NCBI GenBank assembly: GCA_027310825.1
Contig: DAIDAC010000002.1
Location: 62,001-126,000, forward strand
Direction: 5' to 3'
Origin: Candidatus Micrarchaeaceae archaeon
Lineage (GTDB): Archaea > Micrarchaeota > Micrarchaeia > Micrarchaeales > Micrarchaeaceae
DNA: 64,000 nt
Below the pieces are notes generated by a model, which saw only the letters and a program-made list of their open reading frames with translations, was not told the DNA's origin and searched no databases. Of this stretch, positions 31,541-40,349 are shown one piece after another; the first letter of the stretch is position 1, and every line of letters starts with the position of its first letter. Made by a program: the position numbers and the translations under genes.

Positions 31541-32257
31541 TCAGATTAAGCCCATGGAACCGTACTGGCTGGCACGGAATACTCTTGTAGTATCGATATT
31601 GTCTTTGTCCTCGCGCTTTTGCACTTTTGTGAACGGCTTCGCCGGCGTCGCTATTACCTTTGCGACAACTTCATCATACACTTTCTCGACCGCAGCCAGC
31701 CATTCTTCATGCTCCTTCCTCCATTTCGCTACCTGCTCTGCATCTCCTATTGGGCTGTAATAGCCAGGGCCTTTCCGATTCATGCGTTGCAGATCGCTGT
31801 TTATTCTAGACGTTTCTTCTCTGCTCTTGCCGCTTGCCCATTCTGCAAGATCCCAGTACATGAGGAACTCGTGGCCCAGATTTCCCTTGTCTATCTTATG
31901 CACTATCTCTTCAGGAGTCCGTGAGAGAAGCGCAGTGATGTATTTGCTTTGCAGCATCGACTGATGGGAGAAGCATAGGACGCCCGTTTCTTCGCTTCCT
32001 CGTTCCATGAAATAAATAGCCATCCATAGGTTGCCTGCCCTCTGCAGAAGGGTCCTGGCCTCTACCTCTTTTCCTTCCTTGAACAAAACAGACGCCTGCT
32101 TCTGCATGGATAAAGTCGGGTTCATTACCTTCTCTACGTCGGTAAAATGCGGTCCGCATTGGTGCACAAGGCGCCCCTTTGAATCAGTCCAGCTCTCTGT
32201 GTATTCCTGCCGGCCTCTACGGCTAAGCGTGCCCATTTCTATTGATCCTGTTGCCAT
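31541..32257 (-). CDS. Hypothetical soluble protein
   Basis: 238 residues, start ATG with GTGATGG upstream. Helical with Trp/Lys/Glu-rich segments (WRKEHEEWLAAVEKVYDEVV). One Cys-rich site near the N-terminus (HQCGPHF) and another Cys in TGVLCFSHQ. A TPR-like helical array is possible (LSMQKQASVLFKEGKEVEAR). No family recognised. Confidence 0.6.
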   Translation of the reverse strand: MATGSIEMGTLSRRGRQEYTESWTDSKGRLVHQCGPHFTDVEKVMNPTLSMQKQASVLFKEGKEVEARTLLQRAGNLWMAIYFMERGSEETGVLCFSHQSMLQSKYITALLSRTPEEIVHKIDKGNLGHEFLMYWDLAEWASGKSREETSRINSDLQRMNRKGPGYYSPIGDAEQVAKWRKEHEEWLAAVEKVYDEVVAKVIATPAKPFTKVQKREDKDNIDTTRVFRASQYGSMGLI

Positions 32258-32363
32258 TCCATCACGATATAACTCACATCCGCTTTCTATTTATCCTTTC
32301 CGATACACCACCTCTTCACTGCACGTCGCAAAGCCTTTTAATTCTTTTTTTGATTAGCTTAGC

Positions 32364-33224
32364 ATGGCTAATCGGCAGAGGAAAAAGCCTGCACAGTCTG
32401 CAATGGAGTACCTCATGACGTACGGGTGGGCAATTCTGATTATTGCGGTTGCACTTGCGGTTCTATTTCAGATGGGTGTTTTCTCCGGCGGAAACTTCAC
32501 CCCAAAGGCACAGGCTGGTTCGTGCCAAGTGCAGAGGAGTGCAGCAGGAGTATCGTTGGAAGGGCAGTGCAACGGAATGCTGCCGCAATTCACAGCGCAC
32601 TTCTCACCGAGCAGCTCCTCAAAGATAACAATCACATCGAACTCATTCCAGTCAGGAAACCCATCGATTACAATAACTGCATGGAGTACCACCGCTTCCA
32701 ACACATACATAGGAGGCGATGTTATGTACTACGGCGCCGGAGGAGGGTGCGCCAATGGCATACTCATAGGGTACTTTGGCCCCCAAGGAGGCTACTCCGT
32801 AATCTGCGCTGATAACTATGCAGGATCGTCCATAAACAATGGCGCATGGCAATTCATAGCCGTGAGCTATGCGCCGAGCGGCGCAGGAGCACTGTATATT
32901 AACGGTGCGAACGTGAAAACCGGATCAGGCACGTTGAATCTAGTGGGCCCGGTCACCGTTTACATAGGTGGCATAAGTATCGATGGAAACTTCCTTTCTG
33001 GCGGAGTATCAAATGTTCAGATCTACAACACCTCGCTCTCTCAGGCGGAGATAACTGCACTCTATGACGAGGGTATAGGTGGCGCACCCATACGCCCACA
33101 GAACCTTGTGGGGTGGTGGCCGCTGAACGGCAACGCGAACGACTACTCAGGAAACAACAACAATGGCGCAGCCACCGGGGTTACATACAACAGCTCGTGG
33201 TCGAGCAGTTACACTGCTCCGTGA
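32364..33224 (+). CDS. Class III signal-peptide pilin-leader protein with LamG-like domain, copy 1
   Basis: 286 residues. The N-terminus has AQSAMEYLMTYGWAI then a hydrophobic helix (LIIAVALAVLFQMGVF): a type IV pilin-like class III leader that anchors the protein by the pilus system. The remaining 240 residues resemble a concanavalin/LamG beta-sandwich: AWQFIAVSYA, LYINGANV, then VSNVQIYNTSLSQAEITALY and WWPLNGNANDYSGNNN at the end. The DNA 32403-32585 is identical to the start of copy 2. The stop overlaps the start of copy 2 (TGATG). Confidence 0.8.
   Translation: MANRQRKKPAQSAMEYLMTYGWAILIIAVALAVLFQMGVFSGGNFTPKAQAGSCQVQRSAAGVSLEGQCNGMLPQFTAHFSPSSSSKITITSNSFQSGNPSITITAWSTTASNTYIGGDVMYYGAGGGCANGILIGYFGPQGGYSVICADNYAGSSINNGAWQFIAVSYAPSGAGALYINGANVKTGSGTLNLVGPVTVYIGGISIDGNFLSGGVSNVQIYNTSLSQAEITALYDEGIGGAPIRPQNLVGWWPLNGNANDYSGNNNNGAATGVTYNSSWSSSYTAP
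32403..32585 (+). repeat. 183-bp identical repeat, copy A
   Basis: The DNA encoding the pilin leader and first part of the mature domain (MEYLMTYG... to ...GQCNGMLP) is identical base for base to 33251-33433. Codon-neutral positions are also identical, so the match is not just selection on protein. Confidence 0.85.
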
Positions 33225-34084
33225 TGTTTATGATGAAATCCCAAAGCGCGATGGAGTACCTCATGACGTACGGGTGGGCAATTCTGATTATTGCGGTTGC
33301 ACTTGCGGTTCTATTTCAGATGGGTGTTTTCTCCGGCGGAAACTTCACCCCAAAGGCACAGGCTGGTTCGTGCCAAGTGCAGAGGAGTGCAGCAGGAGTA
33401 TCGTTGGAAGGGCAGTGCAACGGAATGCTGCCGGAGTTTGCGGCGCAGTTCAACGGTGCAAGTAGTAACATCATTGTTGGAAACCCTGCAGTGTTAAATC
33501 CGACGACTGCCATAACCGTAACAGGGTGGGCGGACCTAGCTCCAACGGAGAATTCATGGATTCCAATAGTGGCTAAAGGACAAGACACTCAATACGAATT
33601 ACGTTTTTACGGCACATCGAGCCCGTATAATATAGATTTGAATATAGTTGTCGGGGGCACTCGTTATACGAAACAGGGCTCCATACCAATATATTCAGGC
33701 ACATGGTACTTTTTTGCAGGCACCTATGGAGGTGGAACAGTGACAACCTACGTTAACGGTGTCCGGGATTATGCTACATCAGGAGCAACTGGCAGTATTG
33801 CAACAACTACGAGCCCTCTCTACATCGGGGCACGCCCTGGCGCAGGTGAATTCATAAACGGAGAGATAGCAGATGTTCAAATCTACAACACCTCCCTTTC
33901 CCAGGCAGAGATAACTGCACTGTACCAGGAAGGTATAGGCGGGGCGCCTATCAACCCAAACTATCTTGTAGGATGGTGGCCGCTCAACGGAAATGCGAAC
34001 GACTATTCCGGAAACAACAACAATGGCGCTGGGACAAATGTAGGTTACAGCGGTTCTTGGCAGAGCGGCTACACTGCACCATAA
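33224..34084 (+). CDS. Class III signal-peptide pilin-leader protein with LamG-like domain, copy 2
   Basis: 286 residues, start MFMMKSQSAMEYLMTYGW (ATG overlaps the upstream TGA by one base; ATG 33230 or 33233 also possible). Same leader and helix as copy 1, then a different middle (ELRFYGTSSPYNIDLNIVVG) and a similar end (VQIYNTSLSQAEITALY, WWPLNGNANDYSGNNN). The middle is about as long as in copy 1 but diverged. Surface display by the pilus machinery is inferred. Confidence 0.8.
   Translation: MFMMKSQSAMEYLMTYGWAILIIAVALAVLFQMGVFSGGNFTPKAQAGSCQVQRSAAGVSLEGQCNGMLPEFAAQFNGASSNIIVGNPAVLNPTTAITVTGWADLAPTENSWIPIVAKGQDTQYELRFYGTSSPYNIDLNIVVGGTRYTKQGSIPIYSGTWYFFAGTYGGGTVTTYVNGVRDYATSGATGSIATTTSPLYIGARPGAGEFINGEIADVQIYNTSLSQAEITALYQEGIGGAPINPNYLVGWWPLNGNANDYSGNNNNGAGTNVGYSGSWQSGYTAP
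33251..33433 (+). repeat. 183-bp identical repeat, copy B
   Basis: Second copy of the repeat at 32403-32585; identity ends abruptly at CCG before the variable domain. Spacing between copies is 848 bp. It could support homologous recombination or gene conversion between the two genes. Confidence 0.85.
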
Positions 34085-34122
34085 ACCTTTTATTATAAGA
34101 CTGCCAACTTTCTTCGATTCTC

Positions 34123-35904
34123 ATGCTTTTCAAGGAACTTGCTCAGTATTACGAGAAGCTAGACGCTGTTTCTTCTCGGCTGACAATGATAGAAATCATG
34201 ACAGAGCTTTTCAAGCACACGAAGCCAGACGAGATAGCCAACGTTGTCTACATAACGCAGGGGGTGCTAGCTCCTCCGTTCGAGGGCGTGGAGTTCGGGA
34301 TGGCAGAGAAGCTTGTCGAGGAATCGATCGCAATAGCCACAGGCTTCACCAAGGAAGACGTCGAAAAGGAGTACAGAAAGCAGGGAGACATGGGAAAAGC
34401 GGCACAGATAATAAAGGAAAAGTCAAGGCTAAAGAGAATGTCGCAGAAGGAGCACAGCGTCAACGAGGTCTACGATGCGATGCGAAAGATCGCAGGCACA
34501 TCCGGCTCAGGCAGCAAAGATGTCAAGGTAAAAATGCTTGCAAATCTGATTGCGGCAGCAGAACCTGTAGATGCGAAGTACGTCGTCAAATATCCTCTAG
34601 ACGAATTGAGACTGGGTGTCGGCGACTCGACGGTGTTAGAGGCGCTTTCTGTCATGGCTACGGGCCACAGGAAGCTGAAGCCAGAGCTCGAGAATGCGTA
34701 CAACCTGTGCAGCGACCTCGGGCTTGTTGCTGAGTCATTGGCAAAAGGGGGAGAGAAAGCGATAGAACATTTCCATGTAACGCTTTTCAAGCCGATTCGT
34801 CCTGCTTTGGCAGAGCGGCTCCCGACCGCAGAGCAGATAATTGAGAAGATGAACGGAAAGTGCGCGGTCGACCAAAAATACGACGGATTTCGATGCCAGA
34901 TCCACAAAGACGGCAACAAGGTGAAAATATTTTCAAGACGACTTGAGGACACCACTGCAATGTATCCTGATCTTGTCCAAGCGGTGCAAAAGGAGGTAAA
35001 GGCGAAGTCAATAATACTCGATGGAGAAGCGCTCGCATTCAACGAGGATACTGGAGAGTTCCTTCCGTTCCAGGAAACGATACAGCGAAAAAGAAAGCAC
35101 GGAATAGCAGAAGCTGCAATCGACACTCCGCTAAAACTATTCGCGTTCGACGTTATGTATCTTGATGGAGAAAACACAATGGGCGAACCATATCACAAAA
35201 GGCGTGATACTCTGGAAAAACTTTTCAAGGACACAGAAACGATCCGTCCATCAGGCCAGATAATTTGCACGACAGCAAAGCAGCTGTCCGAGTTCTTTGA
35301 GAAGACAATAGAAAGCGGGCTAGAGGGAATAATCGCAAAGGAGCTCAACGCTCAATACATCGCAGGAGCCAGAAAGTTTTCTTGGGTCAAGATGAAGAGA
35401 AGCTACAAGGGCGAGCTTTCCGACACCCTTGATCTTGTCATAGTGGGCTACTACAGAGGGCGAGGCAGCAGGCAAGCATTCAAGTTCGGTGGCCTTCTCG
35501 GCGCAACATACAACGACAAGAAAGACGTCTTCGAAACCATATCCAGGATAGGAAGTGGATTCACAGAAGCGCAGATGGTCGAGCTCAGGAAGATGCTTGA
35601 GAAGATAACAACGAAGACGAAGCCTGCGCGTGTCGATGCAGTTGTCGAACCGGACTTCTGGGTGACTCCTAAGTATGTCGTCACTGTCAGGGCAGATGAG
35701 ATAACGAAATCGCCTACCCACACGTGCGCACGCCAAAGGCAAGAGGACGGCACAGAAGCCGGGCTCGCGCTCCGTTTCCCAAGACTTGTAGGCGAAGAAG
35801 CGGTCAGGTCTGACAAGAGCGTAGAGGAAGCGACCACATCAAAGGAAGTCCTAGAGATGTTCAAGCAGCAGAAAAGGGTAACGCTCTCGAGCACTGAGGC
35901 TTGA
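34123..35904 (+). CDS. lig: ATP-dependent DNA ligase
   Basis: 593 residues, the archaeal LigI-like length. An N-terminal helical DNA-binding domain is followed by the adenylation domain with motif I CAVDQKYDGFRCQ (Lys near residue 252), then ILDGEALAFN (motif III), GLEGIIAKELNA (motif IV) and WVKMKRSY (motif V), then the OB domain with VEPDFWVTPKYVV and TCARQRQEDG. It seals nicks in replication and repair. A short gap and a TATA-like stretch separate it from the pilin genes. Confidence 0.95.
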   Translation: MLFKELAQYYEKLDAVSSRLTMIEIMTELFKHTKPDEIANVVYITQGVLAPPFEGVEFGMAEKLVEESIAIATGFTKEDVEKEYRKQGDMGKAAQIIKEKSRLKRMSQKEHSVNEVYDAMRKIAGTSGSGSKDVKVKMLANLIAAAEPVDAKYVVKYPLDELRLGVGDSTVLEALSVMATGHRKLKPELENAYNLCSDLGLVAESLAKGGEKAIEHFHVTLFKPIRPALAERLPTAEQIIEKMNGKCAVDQKYDGFRCQIHKDGNKVKIFSRRLEDTTAMYPDLVQAVQKEVKAKSIILDGEALAFNEDTGEFLPFQETIQRKRKHGIAEAAIDTPLKLFAFDVMYLDGENTMGEPYHKRRDTLEKLFKDTETIRPSGQIICTTAKQLSEFFEKTIESGLEGIIAKELNAQYIAGARKFSWVKMKRSYKGELSDTLDLVIVGYYRGRGSRQAFKFGGLLGATYNDKKDVFETISRIGSGFTEAQMVELRKMLEKITTKTKPARVDAVVEPDFWVTPKYVVTVRADEITKSPTHTCARQRQEDGTEAGLALRFPRLVGEEAVRSDKSVEEATTSKEVLEMFKQQKRVTLSSTEA

Positions 35905-35968
35905 CGTGGCTATAGGCATCTTTAAATATCTGACTGTCGAGAGTATATTCTAGTTCTAAGGCGATCAA

Positions 35969-36490
35969 ATGGCGACCCAAAGATTCAATTTTGGTAGAAA
36001 GAGCGCTGCACCTTCTGCAGCACTCGAGAGAAAGGACCCGGAAATTGTCATCAGCAAAGAGCCGGTTCCAGGCGCAGTAGCCATCAGCCCAAAATTCGAG
36101 CCTGCATGGCTTGACATCTCGATCGCCAGGGCGATGAACTGGGCGTCGTGGCGCGCAGACATGGAACTCAGCGTTCTTGACAACGTATTCCTCAGAAAGC
36201 AGGACATTACTACTCGATTTTATCCCACGACTGCCAACTTCCTGGAAACCTTCGGGCCGCTGAAGCAGGGGATTGTGCAGAAGCTTGTCAGGCTTGACGA
36301 AAGCGATTTGTCAAAATCCAGGGAAGTCGCGCTTAGCAGAAGGGTGCGCGAGGAGCAGAAAGAGCTTGTCGACCAACTCAAGGTGCAGCTGAGGATACTA
36401 AACCGCGTTGAGGGTCTAGTGCTATACCAGCGCCCTCTAGAAGGCATATCAAACGCTCTCGGCGACCTAAGGAGGCCGCGCAAGACATAA
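35969..36490 (+). CDS. Hypothetical protein, 173 residues
   Basis: Start ATG 35969, with TATA-like CTTTAAATATC about 50 nt upstream. A Pro/Ala-rich N-terminus is followed by a conserved-looking core (AMNWASWRADMELSVLDNVF) and a helical C-terminus (LVDQLKVQLRILNRVEGLVL) that may be a coiled coil. Next gene begins 2 nt after the stop, so they form a pair. Family not recognised. Confidence 0.6.
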   Translation: MATQRFNFGRKSAAPSAALERKDPEIVISKEPVPGAVAISPKFEPAWLDISIARAMNWASWRADMELSVLDNVFLRKQDITTRFYPTTANFLETFGPLKQGIVQKLVRLDESDLSKSREVALSRRVREEQKELVDQLKVQLRILNRVEGLVLYQRPLEGISNALGDLRRPRKT

Positions 36491-36492
36491 CA

Positions 36493-36714
36493 GTGTCTGT
36501 CGCAACCCATGTGCTCAAGAGCAGACCTGGCGCAACATCCGCGCTGGAGTTCGCCAAAACAATACCAGAAGTAAACAAGGACGAGCGGGAGAACATAAGC
36601 CTGTTGGTTGCTCCGATAATGGCGTTCTCAGGAACAGTTATGGTAACGCCTCAGCATCCTCCGTCGTGGTTCAGCGGAAGCCTAAGCACTCCTGACGCCT
36701 TCAAGAAGCCTTGA
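36493..36714 (+). CDS. Small hypothetical protein, 73 residues
   Basis: GTG start, 2 nt after the preceding stop. MSVATHVLKSRPGATSALEF with an acidic stretch and NISLLVAPIMAFSGTVMV. The 3' end overlaps the convergent winged-helix gene by 33 bp. Composition looks like real coding, but it is short. Confidence 0.5.
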   Translation: MSVATHVLKSRPGATSALEFAKTIPEVNKDERENISLLVAPIMAFSGTVMVTPQHPPSWFSGSLSTPDAFKKP

Positions 36715-37008
36715 GAATTTCTGCACAGCCTTGATCACTGGCTTCACTCTAGGATTCAGCCTGTAGCCTAGCCCGTAGCCCTTTTCTGTCCTTACGTGGG
36801 TTGGCTGTATTATATTTAGGTCGAGAGACAGTTCTCTCAACGTTATGATAAGCGTTTTTCTTGTAAACTTCTTTTCAAGAATGGAATAAAGCTCTCTTGT
36901 AGTCCTCGGGCTCTTCTGAAGCAACAACAACATAACAGAATAATTTGGCCTACTCAGCGCCTTCCTCAAAAGCCAAATTTCGTCCTTGGACTTCTCTTTC
37001 TCCAACAT
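36682..37008 (-). CDS. Winged-helix DNA-binding protein
   Basis: 108 residues. KALSRPNYSVMLLLLQKSPR then RELYSILEKKFTRKTLIITL and a wing YGLGYRLNPRVKP match the PadR/ArsR-like winged-helix fold. It is divergent from the pilus operon; between them is a 14-bp palindrome at 37079-37092. It is probably the regulator of that operon (inference). Confidence 0.72.
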   Translation of the reverse strand: MLEKEKSKDEIWLLRKALSRPNYSVMLLLLQKSPRTTRELYSILEKKFTRKTLIITLRELSLDLNIIQPTHVRTEKGYGLGYRLNPRVKPVIKAVQKFSRLLEGVRSA

Positions 37009-37078
37009 AATACAATAATGCTAGTGAAGGTTTATAAAGGTTATCTCAGTCTATGCGGCATACCACAGTTATAAATAT

Positions 37079-37092
37079 TTTACTTAAGTAAA
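37079..37092. promoter_or_regulatory. Palindrome overlapping the pilus operon promoter region
   Basis: TTTACTTAAGTAAA is a perfect 14-bp palindrome just upstream of the TATA element (GTTATATATTA, about 37095-37105). A related half site (TTAAAGTAAA) follows the TATA. It is a candidate operator for the divergent winged-helix protein. Confidence 0.5.
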
Positions 37093-37122
37093 TAGTTATA
37101 TATTAAAGTAAAAGGCAGTTTA

Positions 37123-38646
37123 ATGCTACTAAAAATCAAGGGTCTTCTTCAGAAGGCGGGTAGAGCAGAAATGGCGCAAGATGGTCCTGAACGGCAGCCG
37201 TCGCAGCTCACTTTTTCGACGACAAGGGACTATCCGGAGCAGGTCGAATGGCGCGACGAGGCACGCCATAGGGTGCTCGGAAAGCGCAGCGGAAAGTACG
37301 TCTATGCCGTCCTCGCCAACAACATGAGCGCCGGTGACACCAACGCAGCAGCAAAAGTCAAGTCGCTTGTGGTGGAGCAGATGCTTTCGATGCGGCCAGA
37401 TCCGGCATCATTGATAACAAGCGCATATAGCGCGTGCTTTTCTCTGCTCGCAGGCTATCAGACAAGCGAAAGAAAGGAGGTTCTTGCCTACATGATAGCC
37501 CATGACATCGTTGGATCTGGGCCAATTAGCATGCTCCTCGAAGATTCATCGAACATAGAGGAAATAGAGATCAATTCTCCCACGTCGAACATAATGATAT
37601 TCCATTCGAAATACGGGCGCTGCACCACAAACCTCAGATTCACAAGCGAGCAGTGCTTCAGGTTCACCATGAACAGGCTAATAGCGGCGACAGAGAAAGA
37701 GCTCAACTCCAGCACGCCAATCATCGATGCGCAACTTTCCGACGGATCAAGGCTGCACGCGCAGCTAAACCCGTATTCGATATCTGGAGCAGCTGCGACC
37801 ATTCGCCTCAATGGGGGAAAGTCTGTGGACCTTAGGCGGCTAATCTGCGAAGGAAGCGTCACTAGCGAAGCTCTCGCATATCTTTGGCTTGCGATAGACA
37901 ACGGGCAGAACATAATAATATCCGGGGCTCCTGCATCAGGAAAGACTTCTATGCTGCTCTCGCTCAACGCATTGGCTCCGAGCGGCAAAAGAGTGGTGAC
38001 TATCGAAGAGGACATAAACGAGCTGAAGTTTCACAGCAACTTTGTCAATATTGTATCGCTCCAGGCTTCTTCTAGAGGAAAGATCGACCTGAAAAGCCAG
38101 GTGATCAATGCACTCCATATGCGGCCAGAGCGCCTCATCATAGGAGAGATAAGAGGCCCAGAAGCGCGTGAGGTGTTTTCTGGATCGAATCTAGGCATTC
38201 CTTTCATGACGACAATGCACAGCAGCGCAAACGGCGGCGCAATCATCGACAGGCTTCTCACTGAGCCGATGTCCGTGGAGCCGCACGCCCTGACGATGTT
38301 AGACATCTCGCTATACACGCTCCAGAGGGCAGAGAACGAGCGACTTCTCGAAAGCATAGTCGAATACAGATGGCACAGCAGGAGCGAGGCACGGCTCGAC
38401 GAAGTGCAGGCTTCCGACGGTCCTCTGTTCAAGCAGTCTGAAATATACAGGAACGGCGTGATCAACAGCGAGGCGATGAAAAGCTCGAAGGTCATAGAGC
38501 GATATTGCGCGCTAAATCTTGTCACAAAGCAAAGGGCGCTCAAAGAGCTGAAAACCCGCGCAGATTTCATTGAAGGGCTGAAGAAGCCTGAGAACGCAGC
38601 GAAATCTGTTAACGAATACATAGCAAGTTTCATGGAGATAAAATGA
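37123..38646 (+). CDS. Type IV pilus/secretion ATPase (TadA/FlaI family)
   Basis: 507 residues. Walker A is IIISGAPASGKTSMLLSLNA, the Asp box VVTIEEDINELKF, Walker B RPERLIIGEIRGPEAREVFS, and the His box FMTTMHSSANGGAI. The N-terminal domain has LLEDSSNIEEIEINSP typical of the family. It powers pilin assembly at the membrane. The ATG is near the predicted transcript start. The first platform gene begins 4 bp before its stop. Confidence 0.9.
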   Translation: MLLKIKGLLQKAGRAEMAQDGPERQPSQLTFSTTRDYPEQVEWRDEARHRVLGKRSGKYVYAVLANNMSAGDTNAAAKVKSLVVEQMLSMRPDPASLITSAYSACFSLLAGYQTSERKEVLAYMIAHDIVGSGPISMLLEDSSNIEEIEINSPTSNIMIFHSKYGRCTTNLRFTSEQCFRFTMNRLIAATEKELNSSTPIIDAQLSDGSRLHAQLNPYSISGAAATIRLNGGKSVDLRRLICEGSVTSEALAYLWLAIDNGQNIIISGAPASGKTSMLLSLNALAPSGKRVVTIEEDINELKFHSNFVNIVSLQASSRGKIDLKSQVINALHMRPERLIIGEIRGPEAREVFSGSNLGIPFMTTMHSSANGGAIIDRLLTEPMSVEPHALTMLDISLYTLQRAENERLLESIVEYRWHSRSEARLDEVQASDGPLFKQSEIYRNGVINSEAMKSSKVIERYCALNLVTKQRALKELKTRADFIEGLKKPENAAKSVNEYIASFMEIK

Positions 38647-39341
38647 CGATAGAGAACGAACCTGTTGCTGACGCTGTCCCTTATGGAATCGCAGCGCTTG
38701 CGATGTTTGTTGCAGTAGGCATCGATGCAATGCTCGCACTGCCTGTCATTGCCATGTCTTTTGCGATAGTCCTTAAGATTAAGCTTGTGCTCAGAAGGCG
38801 CAAACAATCAGAGAAGGACTTCAACGACGCAATATCTGCGTTCAAGACGATGCACCACAAAGTTGGCAAAGGGATGCCGTTCGCTTCATCTATAAGCGAT
38901 GTGTTCTCGAAAATGGGAAGCAGTGCTGTCGGAAGGGCGCTCAATGCAGCCAGAGAACGGATCCTGCTAGGCCAACTCAACGGCGACGCAATACTTGAAG
39001 AGTGTGCAAAGCTCGAGGGAGACGTAAGCGAAGCGTTATGCAGGCTTGGGGTGTCGCACACAGACCAGATGCAAGGCAAGCTTATCGAGGTGGCGAACGA
39101 GATGGAGCGGAAGAGGGCGACAAAGGCCGAAGTGGGCGCATCGGCGCTGAACAAATACCTTCTTTTGAGCACGGTGGCTAACACAATACTCCCTTCGCTT
39201 GCAATATTTGCGTTCGTCGGATACTCTATACTGTATTACTCTGCTCCTTCGCTTCTAGGATTTTCTCTGCTGCTTCTGTTGGTTTTTCCAACGATATCCT
39301 CTTTAATCAGGGCAAAGGTGGGCCAGGTTTATGATGAGTAG
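38643..39341 (+). CDS. Pilus platform protein, N-terminal-type half (TadB/FlaJ-like)
   Basis: 232 residues. Hydrophobic segments at the start (about 15-45) and the end (about 180-225, including AIFAFVGYSILYYSA) frame a cytoplasmic domain of the T2SSF type (FKTMHHKVGKGMPFASSISD, LNAARERILLGQ). With the next gene it would make up the double-domain FlaJ platform. Start overlaps the ATPase stop by ATGA. Confidence 0.75.
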   Translation: MTIENEPVADAVPYGIAALAMFVAVGIDAMLALPVIAMSFAIVLKIKLVLRRRKQSEKDFNDAISAFKTMHHKVGKGMPFASSISDVFSKMGSSAVGRALNAARERILLGQLNGDAILEECAKLEGDVSEALCRLGVSHTDQMQGKLIEVANEMERKRATKAEVGASALNKYLLLSTVANTILPSLAIFAFVGYSILYYSAPSLLGFSLLLLLVFPTISSLIRAKVGQVYDE

Positions 39342-40089
39342 AAGAGAAATCCTTAGCATTTCACTGCTTACGGCGAGCGCGATTGCTGGACTGGTGCAAA
39401 ATCTCTATATAGCGGTGCCGTTGCTCGCAATCGGCATAGCTGCAAGAGCAAAAAGAAAAGCTGCCGGGCAAGACCGAATAAACACAGACACATACAATTT
39501 CCTGAACGGCCTTGCAAAAGAGCTCGACAAATCCGGCAATCTTGGAAGATCTGCAGAACTGGCTTGCGGTTCGGATTATTTATTCTCCAATTCGCTGAGA
39601 AGGGCACTCAAGCGGTATCAAGAAACTTCAGACGCAGAAACTTCATTCAAAGCGCTCGACGAGTTCCATTCAGCATTTCTTAGTGAAGCCGCACTGCTTA
39701 TCGCAAAAGGGTTACACACAGGCAAAGACGTAAGCTCTCAGCTGAACGATCTTGTCGAAAGGCTTGAAGAGCGGCAGAGGACAACGCTCAAGGTAGTCGG
39801 CATAGCCAGCAACGCATTCTCGATAAACAGGATAGGCAGCGCCGTGTTCTTCCCCCTTTTCGCAGGCATCGGCATCAACATAATAGGATTCGCAGGCACG
39901 ATGGGCGGAAACAGCATAGACACAACAGGCATAACCGCGATAATGCTCGGCTACATAGCGATATCCAACTTCATAAACGCAAGATACGACGGCAAAACCG
40001 TCAGCAGGATAACCGAGAACTTTGCTATGTACTCTTCGATTGGCGTTATTCTGTTCAGGCTCTCGTCTGTTCTTGCATTTGGCATTTAG
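39331..40089 (+). CDS. Pilus platform protein, second half (TadC/FlaJ-like)
   Basis: 252 residues. Starts 11 bp before the previous stop. A hydrophobic N-terminus is followed by a cytoplasmic T2SSF-like domain (EYLFSN-type, LAKELDKSGNLGRSAELACG) and several transmembrane helices with GIGINIIGFAGTMGG and a tail. The split of platform into two genes is common for TadB/TadC, not for archaellum FlaJ. Confidence 0.75.
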   Translation: MMSRREILSISLLTASAIAGLVQNLYIAVPLLAIGIAARAKRKAAGQDRINTDTYNFLNGLAKELDKSGNLGRSAELACGSDYLFSNSLRRALKRYQETSDAETSFKALDEFHSAFLSEAALLIAKGLHTGKDVSSQLNDLVERLEERQRTTLKVVGIASNAFSINRIGSAVFFPLFAGIGINIIGFAGTMGGNSIDTTGITAIMLGYIAISNFINARYDGKTVSRITENFAMYSSIGVILFRLSSVLAFGI

Positions 40090-40104
40090 CATTTAGGTGA
40101 AAAC

Positions 40105-40341
40105 ATGATATACATAAGCGAAATAAAGGCGCTGCTTACAATGGCAAGAGTAAGCAAGGGGCAGGGCTCATTGGAATACATAATGGTGCTTTCTGCAGTC
40201 GGCATAATAATAGTCATAGCGCTCGCCATGGTGACCCAGCTTAAGGGCACAGCAATGCACGCATTCTTCGGAAGCTCGTCGAACCAGAGCGTCGCAACCC
40301 AGTTGGCAAACGAACTTTCAAACCTGAGCTCGTCAAAATAG
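40105..40341 (+). CDS. Class III signal-peptide pilin
   Basis: 78 residues, with AGGTGA 4 nt before the ATG. The leader is basic and ends in KGQGSLEYIMVLSAV, where a prepilin peptidase would cleave after Gly and the hydrophobic helix begins at Leu/Glu. The mature part is about 55 residues, Ser/Asn-rich at the end. It is probably a subunit of the pilus made by the preceding genes. Confidence 0.75.
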   Translation: MIYISEIKALLTMARVSKGQGSLEYIMVLSAVGIIIVIALAMVTQLKGTAMHAFFGSSSNQSVATQLANELSNLSSSK

Positions 40342-40349
40342 GTGATTGG

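Noticed and set aside
32364-34084. Assembly duplication of one gene.
   Set aside because: Only 183 bp are identical. The middle domains clearly differ, so these are two real genes.
37123-40089. Archaellum (flagella) operon.
   Set aside because: No FlaH, FlaX/FlaF/FlaG or archaellin-type gene is next to the ATPase. The split platform and short pilins fit a Tad-like type IV pilus.
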